NCBI GenBank assembly: GCA_022376925.1
Contig: JAIOJX010000027.1
Location: 19,237,471 to 19,301,470, forward strand
Direction of reading: 5' to 3'
Length of the DNA: 64,000 nucleotides
From: Tragulus kanchil
Lineage: Eukaryota; Chordata; Mammalia; Artiodactyla; Tragulidae
Shown here: piece by piece, positions 11,932-23,849 of the stretch
How the letters are laid out: each line of letters opens with the position of its first letter
Position numbering within the stretch: the stretch's first letter is position 1
Program-made: the position numbers and the translations under genes
The notes under the pieces: model-generated
Databases searched by the model: none
What the model saw: the letters and a program-made list of their open reading frames with translations, nothing else
What the model was told of the DNA's origin: nothing

Positions 11932-12798
11932 TCCCCATGCCCCCACCACCACCACCCACACAATCAGGAGCACATCATTTAAATGTGTTGTTGCTACAAG
12001 GGAAATCACTATCTATCTCTATACACAGAGAAAGAAAGAGAGGTCTATTTTAAGGGATTAAACCATACACTTGTGGAGGCAGGTGAATCCTAAATCTGCA
12101 GTGTTAGCTGGAAGGCTGGAGACCCAGGGAAGAGGCAATTTTGCAATTTAAGTCCAAAGGTCATCTGCTGGCAGAAGTCTTTTTGCTCAGAGGAGGTCCG
12201 TCTTTTGTTCTATTCAGTCCTCAACTGAATAGATCAGGCCCACCCACTTCATGGAGGGCAATCTGCTCTACTCCAAGTCCACTGATTCAAATGCTCATTT
12301 CATCTAAAAACACCCTCATAGAAACATCCAGAATAACCCTTGGCCAGATACCTGGGCCCTGTGGTCCAGCCAAGTTGACACGTAAAATTAATTAAGCATC
12401 ATACCAGGTATGGTTTGACTGAATTTCTTACTCCCATGAAGGGCAGAGAAGTCGCCGAGAAAAACCACCACAGCTAAAGGGAGACTCCACAGCCTGGAAG
12501 TTAATGTTCAGCAGTGACTAGAGTGGACGGTTAACTACAAGCTAGTTAAAAGGACTTTCTTCTCAACAGACGCCTTCATGGATTGCGGACAACTCATGAA
12601 GGCCTCCGTCATCTTGGAAATACGTAAGCCCATTAGGAATGTGTTACAATTCAAGTGCAAACCTGGATATTTTAGAACTCGACTGAGATCAAGTCTGTCC
12701 CACCTAAAATGTGCATGGCTTAATGAAGAATTACTGATCTAGTCACTCAAAAAAAGACACAACTTAATGACTACACCAAGAACCATATATTTATATAC

Positions 12799-13015
12799 GC
12801 ACTAAGTCACTTCAGTCATGTCTGACTTTTTGCAACTCCATGGACTGCAGCCCACCAGGCTCCTCTGTCCATGGGATTCCCCAGGCAAGAAGACTGGAGC
12901 ACGTTCTCATGCCCTCCTCCAGGGGATCTTCCCAGCCCAGGGATCCAGCCTGGGTCTCTCATGTCTCCTGCTTTGGCAGGCAAATTCTTTACCACTAGCC
13001 CACCTGGGAAGTCCC
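12799..13015 (-). mobile_element. Bov-tA SINE, copy 2 (by duplication)
   Basis: Same insertion as at 11712, with two bases fewer in the C-rich tail. Confidence 0.92.
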
Positions 13016-13833
13016 TCCCCATGCCCCCCACCACCACCACCCACACAATCAGGAGCACATCATTTAAATGTGTTGTTGCTACAAGGGAAATCACTATCTA
13101 TCTCTATACACAGAGAAAGAAAGAGAGGTCTATTTTAAGGGATTAAACCATACACTTGTGGAGGCAGGTGAATCCTAAATCTGCAGTGTTAGCTGGAAGG
13201 CTGGAGACCCAGGGAAGAGGCAATTTTGCAATTTAAGTCCAAAGGTCATCTGCTGGCAGAAGTCTTTTTGCTCAGAGGAGGTCCGTCTTTTGTTCTATTC
13301 AGTCCCTCAACTGAATAGATCAGGCCCACCCACTTCATGGAGGGCAATCTGCTCTACTCCAAGTCCACTGATTCAAATGCTCATTTCATCTAAAAACACC
13401 CTCATAGAAACATCCAGAATAACCCTTGGCCAGATACCTGGGCCCTGTGGTCCAGCCAAGTTGACACGTAAAATTAATTAAGCATCATACCAGGTATGGT
13501 TTGACTGAATTTCTTACTCCCATGAAGGGCAGAGAAGTCGCCGAGAAAAACCACCACAGCTAAAGGGAGACTCCACAGCCTGGAAGTTAATGTTCAGCAG
13601 TGACTAGAGTGGACGGTTAACTACAAGCTAGTTAAAAGGACTTTCTTCTCAACAGACGCCTTCATGGATTGCGGACAACTCATGAAGGCCTCCGTCATCT
13701 TGGAAATACGTAAGCCCATTAGGAATGTGTTACAATTCAAGTGCAAACCTGGATATTTTAGAACTCGACTGAGATCAAGTCTGTCCCACCTAAAATGTGC
13801 ATGGCTTAATGAAGAATTACTGATCTAGTCACT

Positions 13834-14609
13834 AAATCAGATTTTAAAAGAAACATGATCCAAGCTAAACTGGAATCACAGGAAGAGGGTGCCTACTCCT
13901 GCCAATCTTGATGGCTTCATCATGGTCTGATCTGGTGAAGCGTCCTATCTGCATAACGCCTGACTTCTCTCCCCACTCCCAGGCCGGGTTGCCGTCTACA
14001 GATCTACCACCTGTATTTGAACTGTGATATCAGCCATCCCACAGCAGTGCCGATTTAATCATAATGAATGCGCATTCCTCACAGAATATCTTATTACACC
14101 CTGGGTGTTGTTTTTGTGATTTGACCACAAGCTAAATTGATTGGAGATTCATTAAGACCTCCGAAGCAGCTGGCCAGGGACCCCAAAGGAAGGCGTGAAG
14201 ATTAACAGCCTCGACAGGAGGCTGTGGGAGGATGTGCTTAATTAATAGTGACAAGGGATTACGGGCTCCGTCGCCTTTCTAGATGTCACTTGAGTCACAT
14301 GTACTGACACTCGTTTATTTTTGTTTGCATTATTGAGTAAACTCTAGAAACTCACTAGATTTACAGTCTTTCCTTCCTTAATTCAGCAGGACTGAGGGAC
14401 CCCAGCTCTCCTGTAAATCACACCTCTGGTATCTCCAAGAGTGAACCCCTCCTGGAGTTGTGGCTGAGGGTCGGCCTTGTAGATTATGTGTGTTCTCTAC
14501 CCGTTCCTTTGTGCTGATGGCGTGTTCTTCCCACTTTGCTCCTGTCCCCTCATTAATATCGTATCAATGTCTTACCTCTGACACCTAGAGGTCCTAAGGG
14601 TGACATTAA
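13834..14609. other. Unique block with candidate regulatory motifs
   Basis: No recognised repeat. AT-rich homeodomain-type sites (TTAATTAAT near 14238) and a forkhead-like TTTGTTTGC near 14330 sit in otherwise non-repetitive, mid-GC sequence. This looks like conserved non-coding DNA, but conservation cannot be tested here. Confidence 0.35.
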
Positions 14610-14844
14610 AACTTAGTTGCTTTGGGGGGACCAGTTCCCTGGCAGTTGAGGGGTTGAGACTTTGCCTTCCCATCCAGGGGGGTGTGGGCTTGATCCCTGG
14701 TTGGGGAGCTAAGATCCCACGTGTCATGTGACCAGAAAACCAAAACCAAAATAGGAGCAACACTGTATCAAATCCAATAAAGATTTTTAAAATGATCCAC
14801 ATTAAAAAACAATCTTGAAAAAAAAAAAAAAAACAACTAAGTTG
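14610..14844 (+). mobile_element. CHR-2 type SINE with near-perfect target-site duplication
   Basis: The tRNA-like head (CCAGTTCCCTGGCAGTTGAG) is followed by the box region GGGCTTGATCCCTGGTTGGG and AGCTAAGATCCCACGTG. The tail has AATCCAATAAAGATTTTT and an A-run. AACTTAGTTG (14610) and AACTAAGTTG (14835) flank it with one mismatch. Confidence 0.88.
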
Positions 14845-15068
14845 GTTTTAAGTTTCAAATGCAGCATCTGCAACACTAATCAACAGTGCTAGTAAGACAC
14901 GGAGTGCTCCAGGCAGTGATCTTCTGGGATCACTGAAGGTGTGTTCAAACAAGACACGGGCTAACAGAGGGAAGACTTAGTAGCCACAAGTCAACAGGCA
15001 CCAAAGACGACTCAAAGTCTCCTCTATCTAGTTTTGTCATGGATTCCTGGCTACCTTCTGACCCTTGC

Positions 15069-15283
15069 TGTGTGTGTGCTCAGTTACGTCTGACTCTTGG
15101 CAAGCCCATGAGCTGTGGCCCACCAAGCTCCTCTGTTCATGGAATTCTCCAGGCAAGAATACTACAGCAGGTGGCCATTTCCTTCTCCAGAGATCTTCTC
15201 CACCCAGGGACGGAACCTGTGTCTCACTTGAGACCTGCATTTGCAGCAGATTCTTTACCACTGCACCCCCTGGGGACACTCAT
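15069..15283 (-). mobile_element. Bov-tA SINE
   Basis: It carries GTGTGCTCAGTTACGTCTG, CTCCTCTGTTCATGG, CAGGCAAGAATACTACAGC and a tRNA-like end at CACCCCCTGGGGACAC. Moderately diverged. Confidence 0.9.
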
Positions 15284-16880
15284 TAGCCTGTGGTGTATAT
15301 GGAAATATATACGTGGCTGATTATTTTTTGTTATGTAAGGAATCGTTCCTTCACTTACAGAATTTATTTTAAAATGGAACTTAATCTTTTTAAAATATCT
15401 ATTAAATCATTTGCATATATATTACAACAGCTTGAGAAAAAAGAGTGAATTTTGAGTGTTTCATTATGAAGTGTTTTATGAATGACTCCATAGGCTGGTA
15501 GGAGTTACTGCTTTTGAACAGAATGGTTTAACAAGCTAATAACCACGATAACTTCATGCATCTTGGACCTTTGAACCAAAGCCTAATTATTTGCTAGAGT
15601 ATCTGGTAAGGTAGGTAGAGCCTTAATCATTTTACTAGTTGGATAACTGACGTTGGAGATGCTATATCCCTTATTCAAGATATTTGCAAAGTATTGCTAT
15701 GGGCAAACCTTCTCTATTATTCAATTAAGAACTCTTGTCACTAAAACAGTAGTTTGTAAACAGGGTTGCCACATTTGGTAAGTAAAAATACAGAACACAA
15801 ATTGAATTTTAACTTTGACTTTTTAAGCATAAGTATCTCCTATGCTCTGTTTACAAACCGCAGTCCACAAAAGGAACATTAGTAGGGCCTCAGAGTTCAT
15901 TCATGGAGGCAGGCAAGGCTCAGGGCTTCCCCATCTCTGCCCCGTTAAATCAGAAAGGTTGTCAGCTTTCCCACAGGGTTTTCTTTGACGAAAGTTTTGA
16001 GTCAAATAAAAAAAAAGAAAAACAATTCAAGAAACTTTTTCATGCTAGAAGATTTCTTCCTTCGCCGTGTGAACAAGAGGTTTGACAGGAGAGAAGAAGT
16101 GCGTCAACAGAAACAGACATGCAAATTTGCTGAGGACTAAATGAAGCCTACATTTTACAATTTTAAAGCCATAACTTCAACCCCAATTAGTTTGAAAAGA
16201 AAAAAAAAAAAACTAATTATAACCAGAGGGAATATAATTTGCGTGTTTAACTGCAACCAGAAAGAACCATATTTTTATAGAGCAGCTCTTTTAGAATCAG
16301 TCAGGAAACGTGTGTATGCACAGATGCACACATGACATGTGATACTGAAAGTCACACGCATTTTAGGAGACAGATATATAGATACAGATTCTCTGTCTAT
16401 ATGGATTAGGATGAACCTAAATAAGAATAAAAATTATGTGAGCATGTCACATTATTTATATAGAAATATAATATTTCAAATAAAGAAAATTTGATTTTGT
16501 TTTCTTTCAAGTCAAAATGGTATAAGGAAACCCTTGAAACAAAATGTGAGCTGCTTACAATATCTATTTGGTATCACCTACTACAAATTAGCAGCAAAAA
16601 TCCCATGATGACATCTATTTGCTTCTAAGATTTCAAGACATTTATCTTTAATTCTGAGTAAAACAGCAGAAAGTGAGATTTCTCGCTGAGGTCATGTGGG
16701 TGGACCATCCAGCAAAGCTCTCCCTCCAGGCTCACCAGCTCGGTTTGTGCACCAACAGCCGCGCCCGTTCAAAATGGACTCATTTCAGATCATAAGATAC
16801 ATACAACAGTTTCTGTTTATATTACCATAGCAGCACGAACCTTTTCATTTTCATGAAACTATACTTGGAGTTAGAATAGG
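15284..16880. other. Unique AT-rich non-coding DNA
   Basis: Low GC, with no SINE or LTR recognised and no reading frame of interest. An A-rich run lies at 16198-16213. Confidence 0.4.
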
Positions 16881-18545
16881 AAACCACAATAAAAAGTCAG
16901 CTGTGATTTGACCAAGTTCCCGTCCAGCATTTGGGGCCAACATGGCCCATCTGCACTAATGTGCATAGGTGTTTATGGGAAGAGAGATTCGGGATGAAGG
17001 CAGGTGGAGGAGCAGAGGCTGGGAGGGCTCTCCAGAGGCACTGGGGGTCACAGGCAGTCTCTGCCCAGGACCGTGGACACTCGCCTTCCTGGGGCTGAGA
17101 GTCCAGCTTCCTCAGGTTCCCATTCGAATGCTGGATCTTAGGAAAACAACCTTCCTGCTGGAGGCACACAAATGTGCAGGCACACAGTTCATAAAACATC
17201 TTCCTGAAGAGTGCTGGGAGGGAGAGGGGCGAGGGCCTTGGGAGGCACCAGGAGGAATGAATGGTCCCTTAGAATCCAGAAGGCGCTGGTGGTGCCAGCA
17301 GCCCGCCAGGCCACCTCGGAGCACCCGGGGGGCACCTTTCAGTGAAGTGTCCTGGGTAAATATTTGAGTACCTCTCCTCCTCAGCACTTTGATCAATACA
17401 CTGCTCGTTGGCCGATTTTTCCATAGGGATGCGTGTACCAAACCTTTCACCTCTCCCCATGGCTTTCCTGGAAAGGGAGAGGAGTCCATACTTTCGGCGC
17501 AGACTTTAATTGAGGGAAAATGGTTTGCACTTTTTGTCCATTCGACTCCAGGCAGCCGTCTCCCCAGGGAGCCAGGGGCGTCTATGGTTTTCGACATTCT
17601 GGTGGTAAATCTAGGACTCAGTCTAGAAGAGAAGCCTGGAGGTGGCCCTGCGTGGAGTCCAAGTGCTTCCTGTCGGGGAAGAAATGAGCTGAATTCACAG
17701 CCACACGTGGAGATGGAGGGAGAGCGCGAGCATGTGTATTTAGATATGAGACCTGAGCAAGATCTTGGCCTAGCTAGGAAGATGGGCAGCCTGCTGAGGA
17801 CACGGGCTCTCAGGAAATGATCAGCTTTCCATCGGTGGAAGATCCAGCAGGAGAATCAATGGCTAACACCAGTGACATAAATTCAAGGTTCAAAAGCTAC
17901 TCAGTAAGAGAAGCAGACGGAGGGCTCGACTCAAGCTGATGTGGGTTCAATCTGAGAGTCCTGATCTATGAGGTCCAGGGACGTGAGGATGCCATACCAT
18001 CTCCGTTCTGTTCATCTGTTGAGATCTCACTTACTGCTGGATCCCAGACAGTGGGCTAGATGCTTAGGGGCCATTACAACACAGGATTACTTCATTATCA
18101 GGAGCATTTTTTATTCATTTTCATTCAGGCATTTAAAGCCTATCTGGACAAAAGTTGAGACTATTCCTGTGTTTCTAAGGGCCAGCAGGTCAAACTCAAG
18201 GGCTGCCAAGTTTCAGCAGGTAGGTGAAGCAAATGGCCACCAAATGTATGAGCATGTAGTAAATGAACACTGATGAGGAAAAGACACAGTGGAACCACAT
18301 GAAAACGTCAAGAGGGATAGAATCCAGGTGACACACATACGAGTCATCTTTATAACGAGAATTTTCCAACAAATCTCAAGAGTATACAGAATACTATAAA
18401 GAACCCTTGCGTATTCCCCATCTTATGGGAAATAATTTTATGTCCTGCCTGGCACATTTTACTTTCCAATTTTCTAGATATACATTACTCTTATTAGCAT
18501 CAGAAAATAAAAATGATGACTCCAAAAAGTGGATTCAAATTAATG
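16881..18545. other. Unique mid-GC non-coding DNA with chance open frames
   Basis: Open frames at 16969-17367 (+), 17112-17597 (-) and 17389-17820 (+) overlap one another on opposite strands. None translates to a domain I recognise. No repeat is confidently named. Confidence 0.4.
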
Positions 18546-18679
18546 ATACTCTTTTTCTTTTTTCTTTTTTTTTAATAAGAAGGTTCTACTTTATGTTACG
18601 AGACCAACCCAGAGGTAGCACAAATGACTCCTCCCCAGTTCTTTCCAGAAGAAGCTCAGGCTCACAATAGGAGGAAATG

Positions 18680-19420
18680 AGAATTAGCTGTGAGGGCTGC
18701 AACTGTCTGCTCCCCGCCCCGGATTCGGGAAGTGTCGGAGCACGGAGAGCACGACAGACATTGCACAAAGTCTGGCTGGAGTGTCCACCCCTTCTCAGTG
18801 GCTCACCTGGCTTTGCCTGAGAGCCTGGCAGGGGACTCGCTCACGCGAGGGGCTGTGGACCCACCAGAAGGCACCCGTGGCCCCGGGCCCTCCACCCACG
18901 GGACAGACGGGCCGTGAATCATCAGGGTTCTCTCCTGAGAAGGCAGTTCATTTAGAAATGGGCAATATGTCGAACAGGCACAGAACCAAACCAAATGTTT
19001 GCAGTAACAGAAATTTCCATATGCTGCACAACGCTGAAAATACGCTATTTGCCGACACCAGCCTTCAATAGCGGGACCTTTCTCTGGGGCTGAAACTACG
19101 AGCTGCCTCCAGCCGCCAGGACTAACACGGGTGTTACAAACCCGGCACTGTGTGCCCGCAGGGCCTCCCGGCAAGGCGCCCCTCCCCCCGGCACTGCCCA
19201 TTCCTGCGCCCACCTCCCCGCCACAGCACAGTCCGGGAAGTGGAGCCAACAGAAAGACCCTAAGGGAGCTGACGTTCCAGCGCAGAGCTGCAAACAGGGC
19301 ATTTCCAAAGTTTTGGGGGGATCTGATAACTTCACACTGAATCAGGGTCCTAGAGGGATTATCAGTGGCAGAATTTGATGCTAAGAAGTAGCCTAGCAAC
19401 ACGCACATACAGCATTTCCC
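18680..19420. other. GC/CpG-richer block with a 201-codon antisense open frame
   Basis: CpG is visibly commoner here than in the surroundings (for example CCCGCCCCGGATTCGGG near 18712 and the 19140-19240 stretch). A minus-strand frame, 18803-19408, is open for 201 codons. The translation is rich in Gly, Ser, Pro and Cys and resembles no family I know. High GC alone lowers stop frequency, so this may be chance. A small CpG-rich regulatory element is possible. Confidence 0.35.
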
Positions 19421-20665
19421 CTTTGCAACGCCATCCTCCTCCTCCCTTCACAAATCAGAAAAATGGAGCAGACAGGAAAGTCAGGAATTCCCTAGCATCG
19501 CACACTGAACCACGCACAACAAAAAAAGAATACTTGTTCCCATTTGACGACTGGTAACAAACTAAAATAAATGAGCATTCAGCCTGCATTCAAAGCATGC
19601 CCATGGTCTCCCTGGCCAGGAAGAGAGAGAGAGACAGTGAGGTGATAAACGGCAGCCATCAACGGTGATATGAGCCAAGTGTCTTGGCCAAACAGACTGT
19701 GGGCACTTTGGAGCGAGCCTCCACCTGCAGCGCCCTCAGCCCCCTCCAGTGAAGCTGCTCGGGACACCTGCTGTCCTCCCCTCCGTGGACACCGGGCAGA
19801 CAAAGTGCCGCCTCTCAAGTGGACATTGGAGGACTTGTCTGTTCAGGGACCCTGCTCTCAAATGACTTTTCTCATCTTTCCCCAGATTATTCTTATATTA
19901 TTATAATATAATCTTATACTAATTATTATCTGATTATGCAGTTGGAGGTCTTTCTTCCCTTTGTTTTTCTACAGTGTGCAACTGTGTGAATATAGAACAA
20001 CGTATTGATCTATTCTGCAATGGAAGGGCATTTTGTTGGCTCAAATGCAGCTTGAACATCCTAGCGCATTCTTGCAGTGAACTTGTGGACAGGTCTCTGA
20101 TGGCTATAAACCCTGGACAACTGGATTACCAACTCTGCACATATTTGACTTTATCAGATTCCATCCTTTTTGAGGTGATTTTCTGAAGGCTCAGTTGGCT
20201 CCGAAGCTTACCAAGTCAAGCATTTCCCTTTTGCTGTATCTTTTCCCTAGGCTTACAGTGATGCTGCACGGAGGTTTTTTCAATCTGTACTTTCCAGGCA
20301 TCACCACGGGCGATGCTTGTAGAGATGCCTACTCTAGTTCGGGGTCCTCTCCCAACAAGGGACTTTCCGAGAAGGGAGCACAGGTGTTCCAGCTCAAGGT
20401 TGCTGACACCTGGCACCGACGACCTTCCAAGCTGGGTGTTCTTGACTCTGGAAGGTGGGGGGCTGTCTGTGCCCTGCAGGATGCTCAGCGCCACACCCAC
20501 AGCCGTGAGGACCCCTTTGTCTCAGGACAGTGCCAAGCATCTGTGCTAGGAGGGGCAGGTGGAAATCTTACTTGGCTGAAGACCGTTGCTCCAACTCTGT
20601 TTGGCACATTCTTTGAGATGCATCCATCCCTGTGAGATCTTGGCGGTTATGCCATGCTGGGAAAG
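19421..20665. other. Unique non-coding DNA
   Basis: It includes an AT palindromic patch near 19890-19935 and a 146-codon open frame (20195-20635, +) with no recognisable similarity. No repeat family is named. Confidence 0.4.
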
Positions 20666-21057
20666 GTGTGCAGAGAACCAGCATGGCAGCGATGCCAGGC
20701 CCAGGCCAGCAGAGCAAGAGGCATAGGGGGCAGAGCCCTTCGGGCCCTCCGTGTTTGTCCCACGAGGATGGGGGCAAAAGTTCACTCGCAGTACCACAAG
20801 AATGTACGGCCACCCCGCCACCACAGTTCCAACCGAAAGCCTCTGAGTGCGTGCTCTCCAACCACACTGAATGGAAACACAGCCATTCGGAACAGCCCGA
20901 GCCAGCCAGGGCCTGCCATCAGCAGAAAGTGGGCAAGTAGGCAGCTGAGTTGGATTCCTTTTATTTGGCAAATTTGCAATATAAAAGGAAGGGCAAGTTG
21001 CCAGAGTATGTTTCTCTTATCCAATTTGCTTAAACCAAATACACTTTGAGGCCAATG

Positions 21058-21161
21058 TTTTTATTTTTTTTTTTTTGGTTTTTTTTTTTGGTTTTTTTTT
21101 TATCAGCAAGGATATATGTCTGTGTGTGTGTGTGTGAGGGGGGGGGGTGCACTGCACCCAG
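21058..21161. repeat. Poly-T / GT / G-run tract with a small hairpin, copy 1
   Basis: T-runs are broken by GG, followed by ATATGTCTGTGTGTG repeats and a long G-run. The G-run enters GGGTGCACTGCACCC, a perfect 7-base inverted repeat around one base. The copy at 22161 has a shorter T block and a longer GT run. Confidence 0.85.
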
Positions 21162-21261
21162 GGGGGCAAACAGGTACTGCAATCTGGAGATCCACCAGAG
21201 TAAGCTCACGAGTCTGGTTCCATTAGCTACATCGTCCACCTCTGTTTACAAGTAGGCAGAG

Positions 21262-21480
21262 GGCTCCAGAGACGTAGACTGGGATCCTGACTTTGCCGCA
21301 AAATGCTGGGTCATTTCACTTTATTTCATCACCCTGTATCCCAGTTGCCTTGTCGATAACATGGGGCTTATGACACTAACCTATCCCGTAGAGTTCTGTG
21401 AGGGTGAATGAGCAGTAACCTGTGACAAGGCGCTCGGGATCGTGCCTGGCAGAGGCAGCGCTTAGGAAGAGTCGGCTACA
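21262..21480 (+). mobile_element. MIR SINE, copy 1
   Basis: The succession AGACTGGGATCCTGACTTTG, GTATCCCAGTTGCC, ATAACATGGGGCTTATGAC, GAGGGTGAATGAGCAG and GATCGTGCCTGGCAGAGG follows the MIR consensus order. That order is: the 'ctggctctgcc' region, the 'tttcctcatctgtaaa' region, the 'aggattaaatga' region and 'gtgcctggca'. Confidence 0.75.
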
Positions 21481-22160
21481 GCGTGTCGTGAAGGGGCTTC
21501 CCTACAACCCTGCCCGACAGGTAGCAGTACCTTAGCCTACCAACAGGGAAAGGATTCAGAAAGGCGAGGCACGTTGCCCAGTGACATCCATTTAGTTTCA
21601 GGAGGGTTATATCTCAAACCCAAGTGGATTCCTCAGGCTTTCCGCGGGTCAAGGTGACTCCTTCCGAAGGCAGGGAACCTGCAGCCACCTCAGCTTCTCA
21701 GGACTTCTCAGCATTCTGAACGGCTGTGTCTCCATTCCATTTCCTTCTGCAGGAAAGCAGATCCATGACCAGGGTGTCGAGAACCAGCATGGCAGCGATG
21801 CCAGGCCCAGGCCAGCAGAGTAGGAGGCATAGGGGCAGAGCCCTTGGCCCTCCGTGTTTGTCCCACGAGGATGGGGGCAAAAGTTCACTCGCAGTACCAC
21901 AAGAATGTACGGCCACCCCGCCACCACAGTTCCAACCGAAAGCCTCTGAGTGCGTGCTCTCCAACCACACTGAATGGAAACACAGCCATTCGGAACAGCC
22001 CGAGCCAGCCAGGGCCTGCCATCAGCAGAAAGTGGGCAAGTAGGCAGCTGAGTTGGATTCCTTTTATTTGGCAAATTTGCAATATAAAAGGAAGGGCAAG
22101 TTGCCAGAGTATGTTTCTCTTATCCAATTTGCTTAAACCAAATACACTTTGAGGCCAATG

Positions 22161-22246
22161 TTTTTATTTTTTTTTTTTTTTTTTTTATCAGCAAGGTTTT
22201 TTGTGTGTGTGTGTGTGTGTGAGGGGGGGGGGTGCACTGCACCCAG
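22161..22246. repeat. Poly-T / GT / G-run tract with hairpin, copy 2
   Basis: An uninterrupted T-run is followed by TTTTTTGTGTGTG and the same G-run hairpin as at 21145. The length change relative to copy 1 accounts for the 18-base change in duplication offset. Confidence 0.85.
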
Positions 22247-22346
22247 GGGGGCAAACAGGTACTGCAATCTGGAGATCCACCAGAGTAAGCTCACGAGTCT
22301 GGTTCCATTAGCTACATCGTCCACCTCTGTTTACAAGTAGGCAGAG

Positions 22347-22565
22347 GGCTCCAGAGACGTAGACTGGGATCCTGACTTTGCCGCAAAATGCTGGGTCATT
22401 TCACTTTATTTCATCACCCTGTATCCCAGTTGCCTTGTCGATAACATGGGGCTTATGACACTAACCTATCCCGTAGAGTTCTGTGAGGGTGAATGAGCAG
22501 TAACCTGTGACAAGGCGCTCGGGATCGTGCCTGGCAGAGGCAGCGCTTAGGAAGAGTCGGCTACA
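22347..22565 (+). mobile_element. MIR SINE, copy 2 (by duplication)
   Basis: Same element and flanks as at 21262. Confidence 0.75.
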
Positions 22566-22891
22566 GCGTGTCGTGAAGGGGCTTCCCTACAACCCTGCCC
22601 GACAGGTAGCAGTACCTTAGCCTACCAACAGGGAAAGGATTCAGAAAGGCGAGGCACGTTGCCCAGTGACATCCATTTAGTTTCAGGAGGGTTATATCTC
22701 AAACCCAAGTGGATTCCTCAGGCTTTCCGCGGGTCAAGGTGACTCCTTCCGAAGGCAGGGAACCTGCAGCCACCTCAGCTTCTCAGGACTTCTCAAGAGG
22801 GAAGGGAGCAAGGAGGACCGGCGAGGAGCATTCTGAACGGCTGTGTCTCCATTCCATTTCCTTCTGCAGGAAATCTCCTATTGCAGATCCC

Positions 22892-23640
22892 GATGCTGGG
22901 CCCCAGTTACCAAGTCCCGAACACCTTGCTCCTGCCTTCAAGTCTATTCTTCTCAACTTTGCCTACTCTCAGGGACGTAACAAAAGAACTGTGCTGACCA
23001 ATCATAGTCATTAATTTTGTTATAGACACAAAAGCACAGAAACACATCATGGAATCAACTGCTCAAAAAAAAAAAACTAGAGGAGGTTTAAGCGAAATAG
23101 GGAGGTTGAGCGAGTTAACTAAACAGTTCCTTCTACCACATTCACTGAGGATTTGCCGTTGTGGTTGCTGTTGTTTTCCTGGGTGTTCTGAGCTGGGTCA
23201 CAACAACTTCGGCAGGCAGACATGCTGGTGTTACTTTCGCAAAGTGCCATGGGGGTGGGGGTGTGGCCTTTGAAAGTAACTGATGAAAAGGCAGGAGCAA
23301 TGGCGTTAATAAATATGACTCTATTCCATGTGAATTTTGCAAGACAAATGGAATCTTTGGACCCGATCATTTTTGAAAACCGTTTGTGAGACATAATTAT
23401 ACTCCCATGGAAAGTTTCTGAGTTGGGCCAATTTCTCACTGCACAAAATCCAAGGAGAAAAATCAGTAGGCCTTTGGGCTGAATAAAGGCTGACAATAAG
23501 GCCTCATAAGTTAATTAAAGTCATATTTATACTCTAAACCCCCAGATCATTCAGCAGATGTCCTAGGGCATTTCAAGCTTTGTCACCCACGAATTTGGCG
23601 GCTGTGAGAGTTGCTTTTCACTTAACATTGAATCTTAGCT
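22892..23640. other. Unique block, possible conserved non-coding element
   Basis: No repeat recognised. It contains CCTTTGAAAG (TCF/LEF-like) near 23268, a TTAATAAATATGAC stretch and TTAATTAAAG near 23512. A 125-codon antisense frame (23119-23496) has no recognisable similarity. Confidence 0.35.
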
Positions 23641-23849
23641 GCCTGAAAAATGAAATTAAACACATGGAGGTTTTTGTACTGGGACTCTGAAAAACTGTGA
23701 CACCTCTCCCCAGATGCCCCATGGATGTTTTTCATCTGCCTTTGAGGGGCAAGCCTGGAAACAGTCTGTATTTTCCACGTCCGGTTTCTTTCCTGAAAGT
23801 TGGTATTTGTGAGATCCGTCATTTGTGTATGGTGGCATTTTGTTAACTG

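Larger units (their letters stand above)
11663..13833. repeat. Direct tandem duplication 5
   Basis: First copy 11663-12747, second copy 12748-13833; the offset is 1087. The seam is clean: CTAGTCACT runs directly into CAAAAAAAGACAC. The second copy leaves the repeat at CTAGTCACTAAATCAG. Internal differences are single-base indels (for example around 11930 and 12225). Confidence 0.96.
20666..22891. repeat. Direct tandem duplication 6
   Basis: First copy 20666-21767, second copy 21773-22891; the offset is 1103 before and 1085 after the poly-T/GT/G tract. The first copy's tail jumps from GGACTTCTCA straight to GCATTCTGAACGG. It omits about 32 bases that the second copy has at 22797-22828, then loses more and restarts. 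Confidence 0.95.

Noticed and set aside
17112..17597. 161-codon minus-strand open frame
   Set aside because: It overlaps two other long frames on the opposite strand in mid-GC DNA; composition is unremarkable and no domain is recognised.
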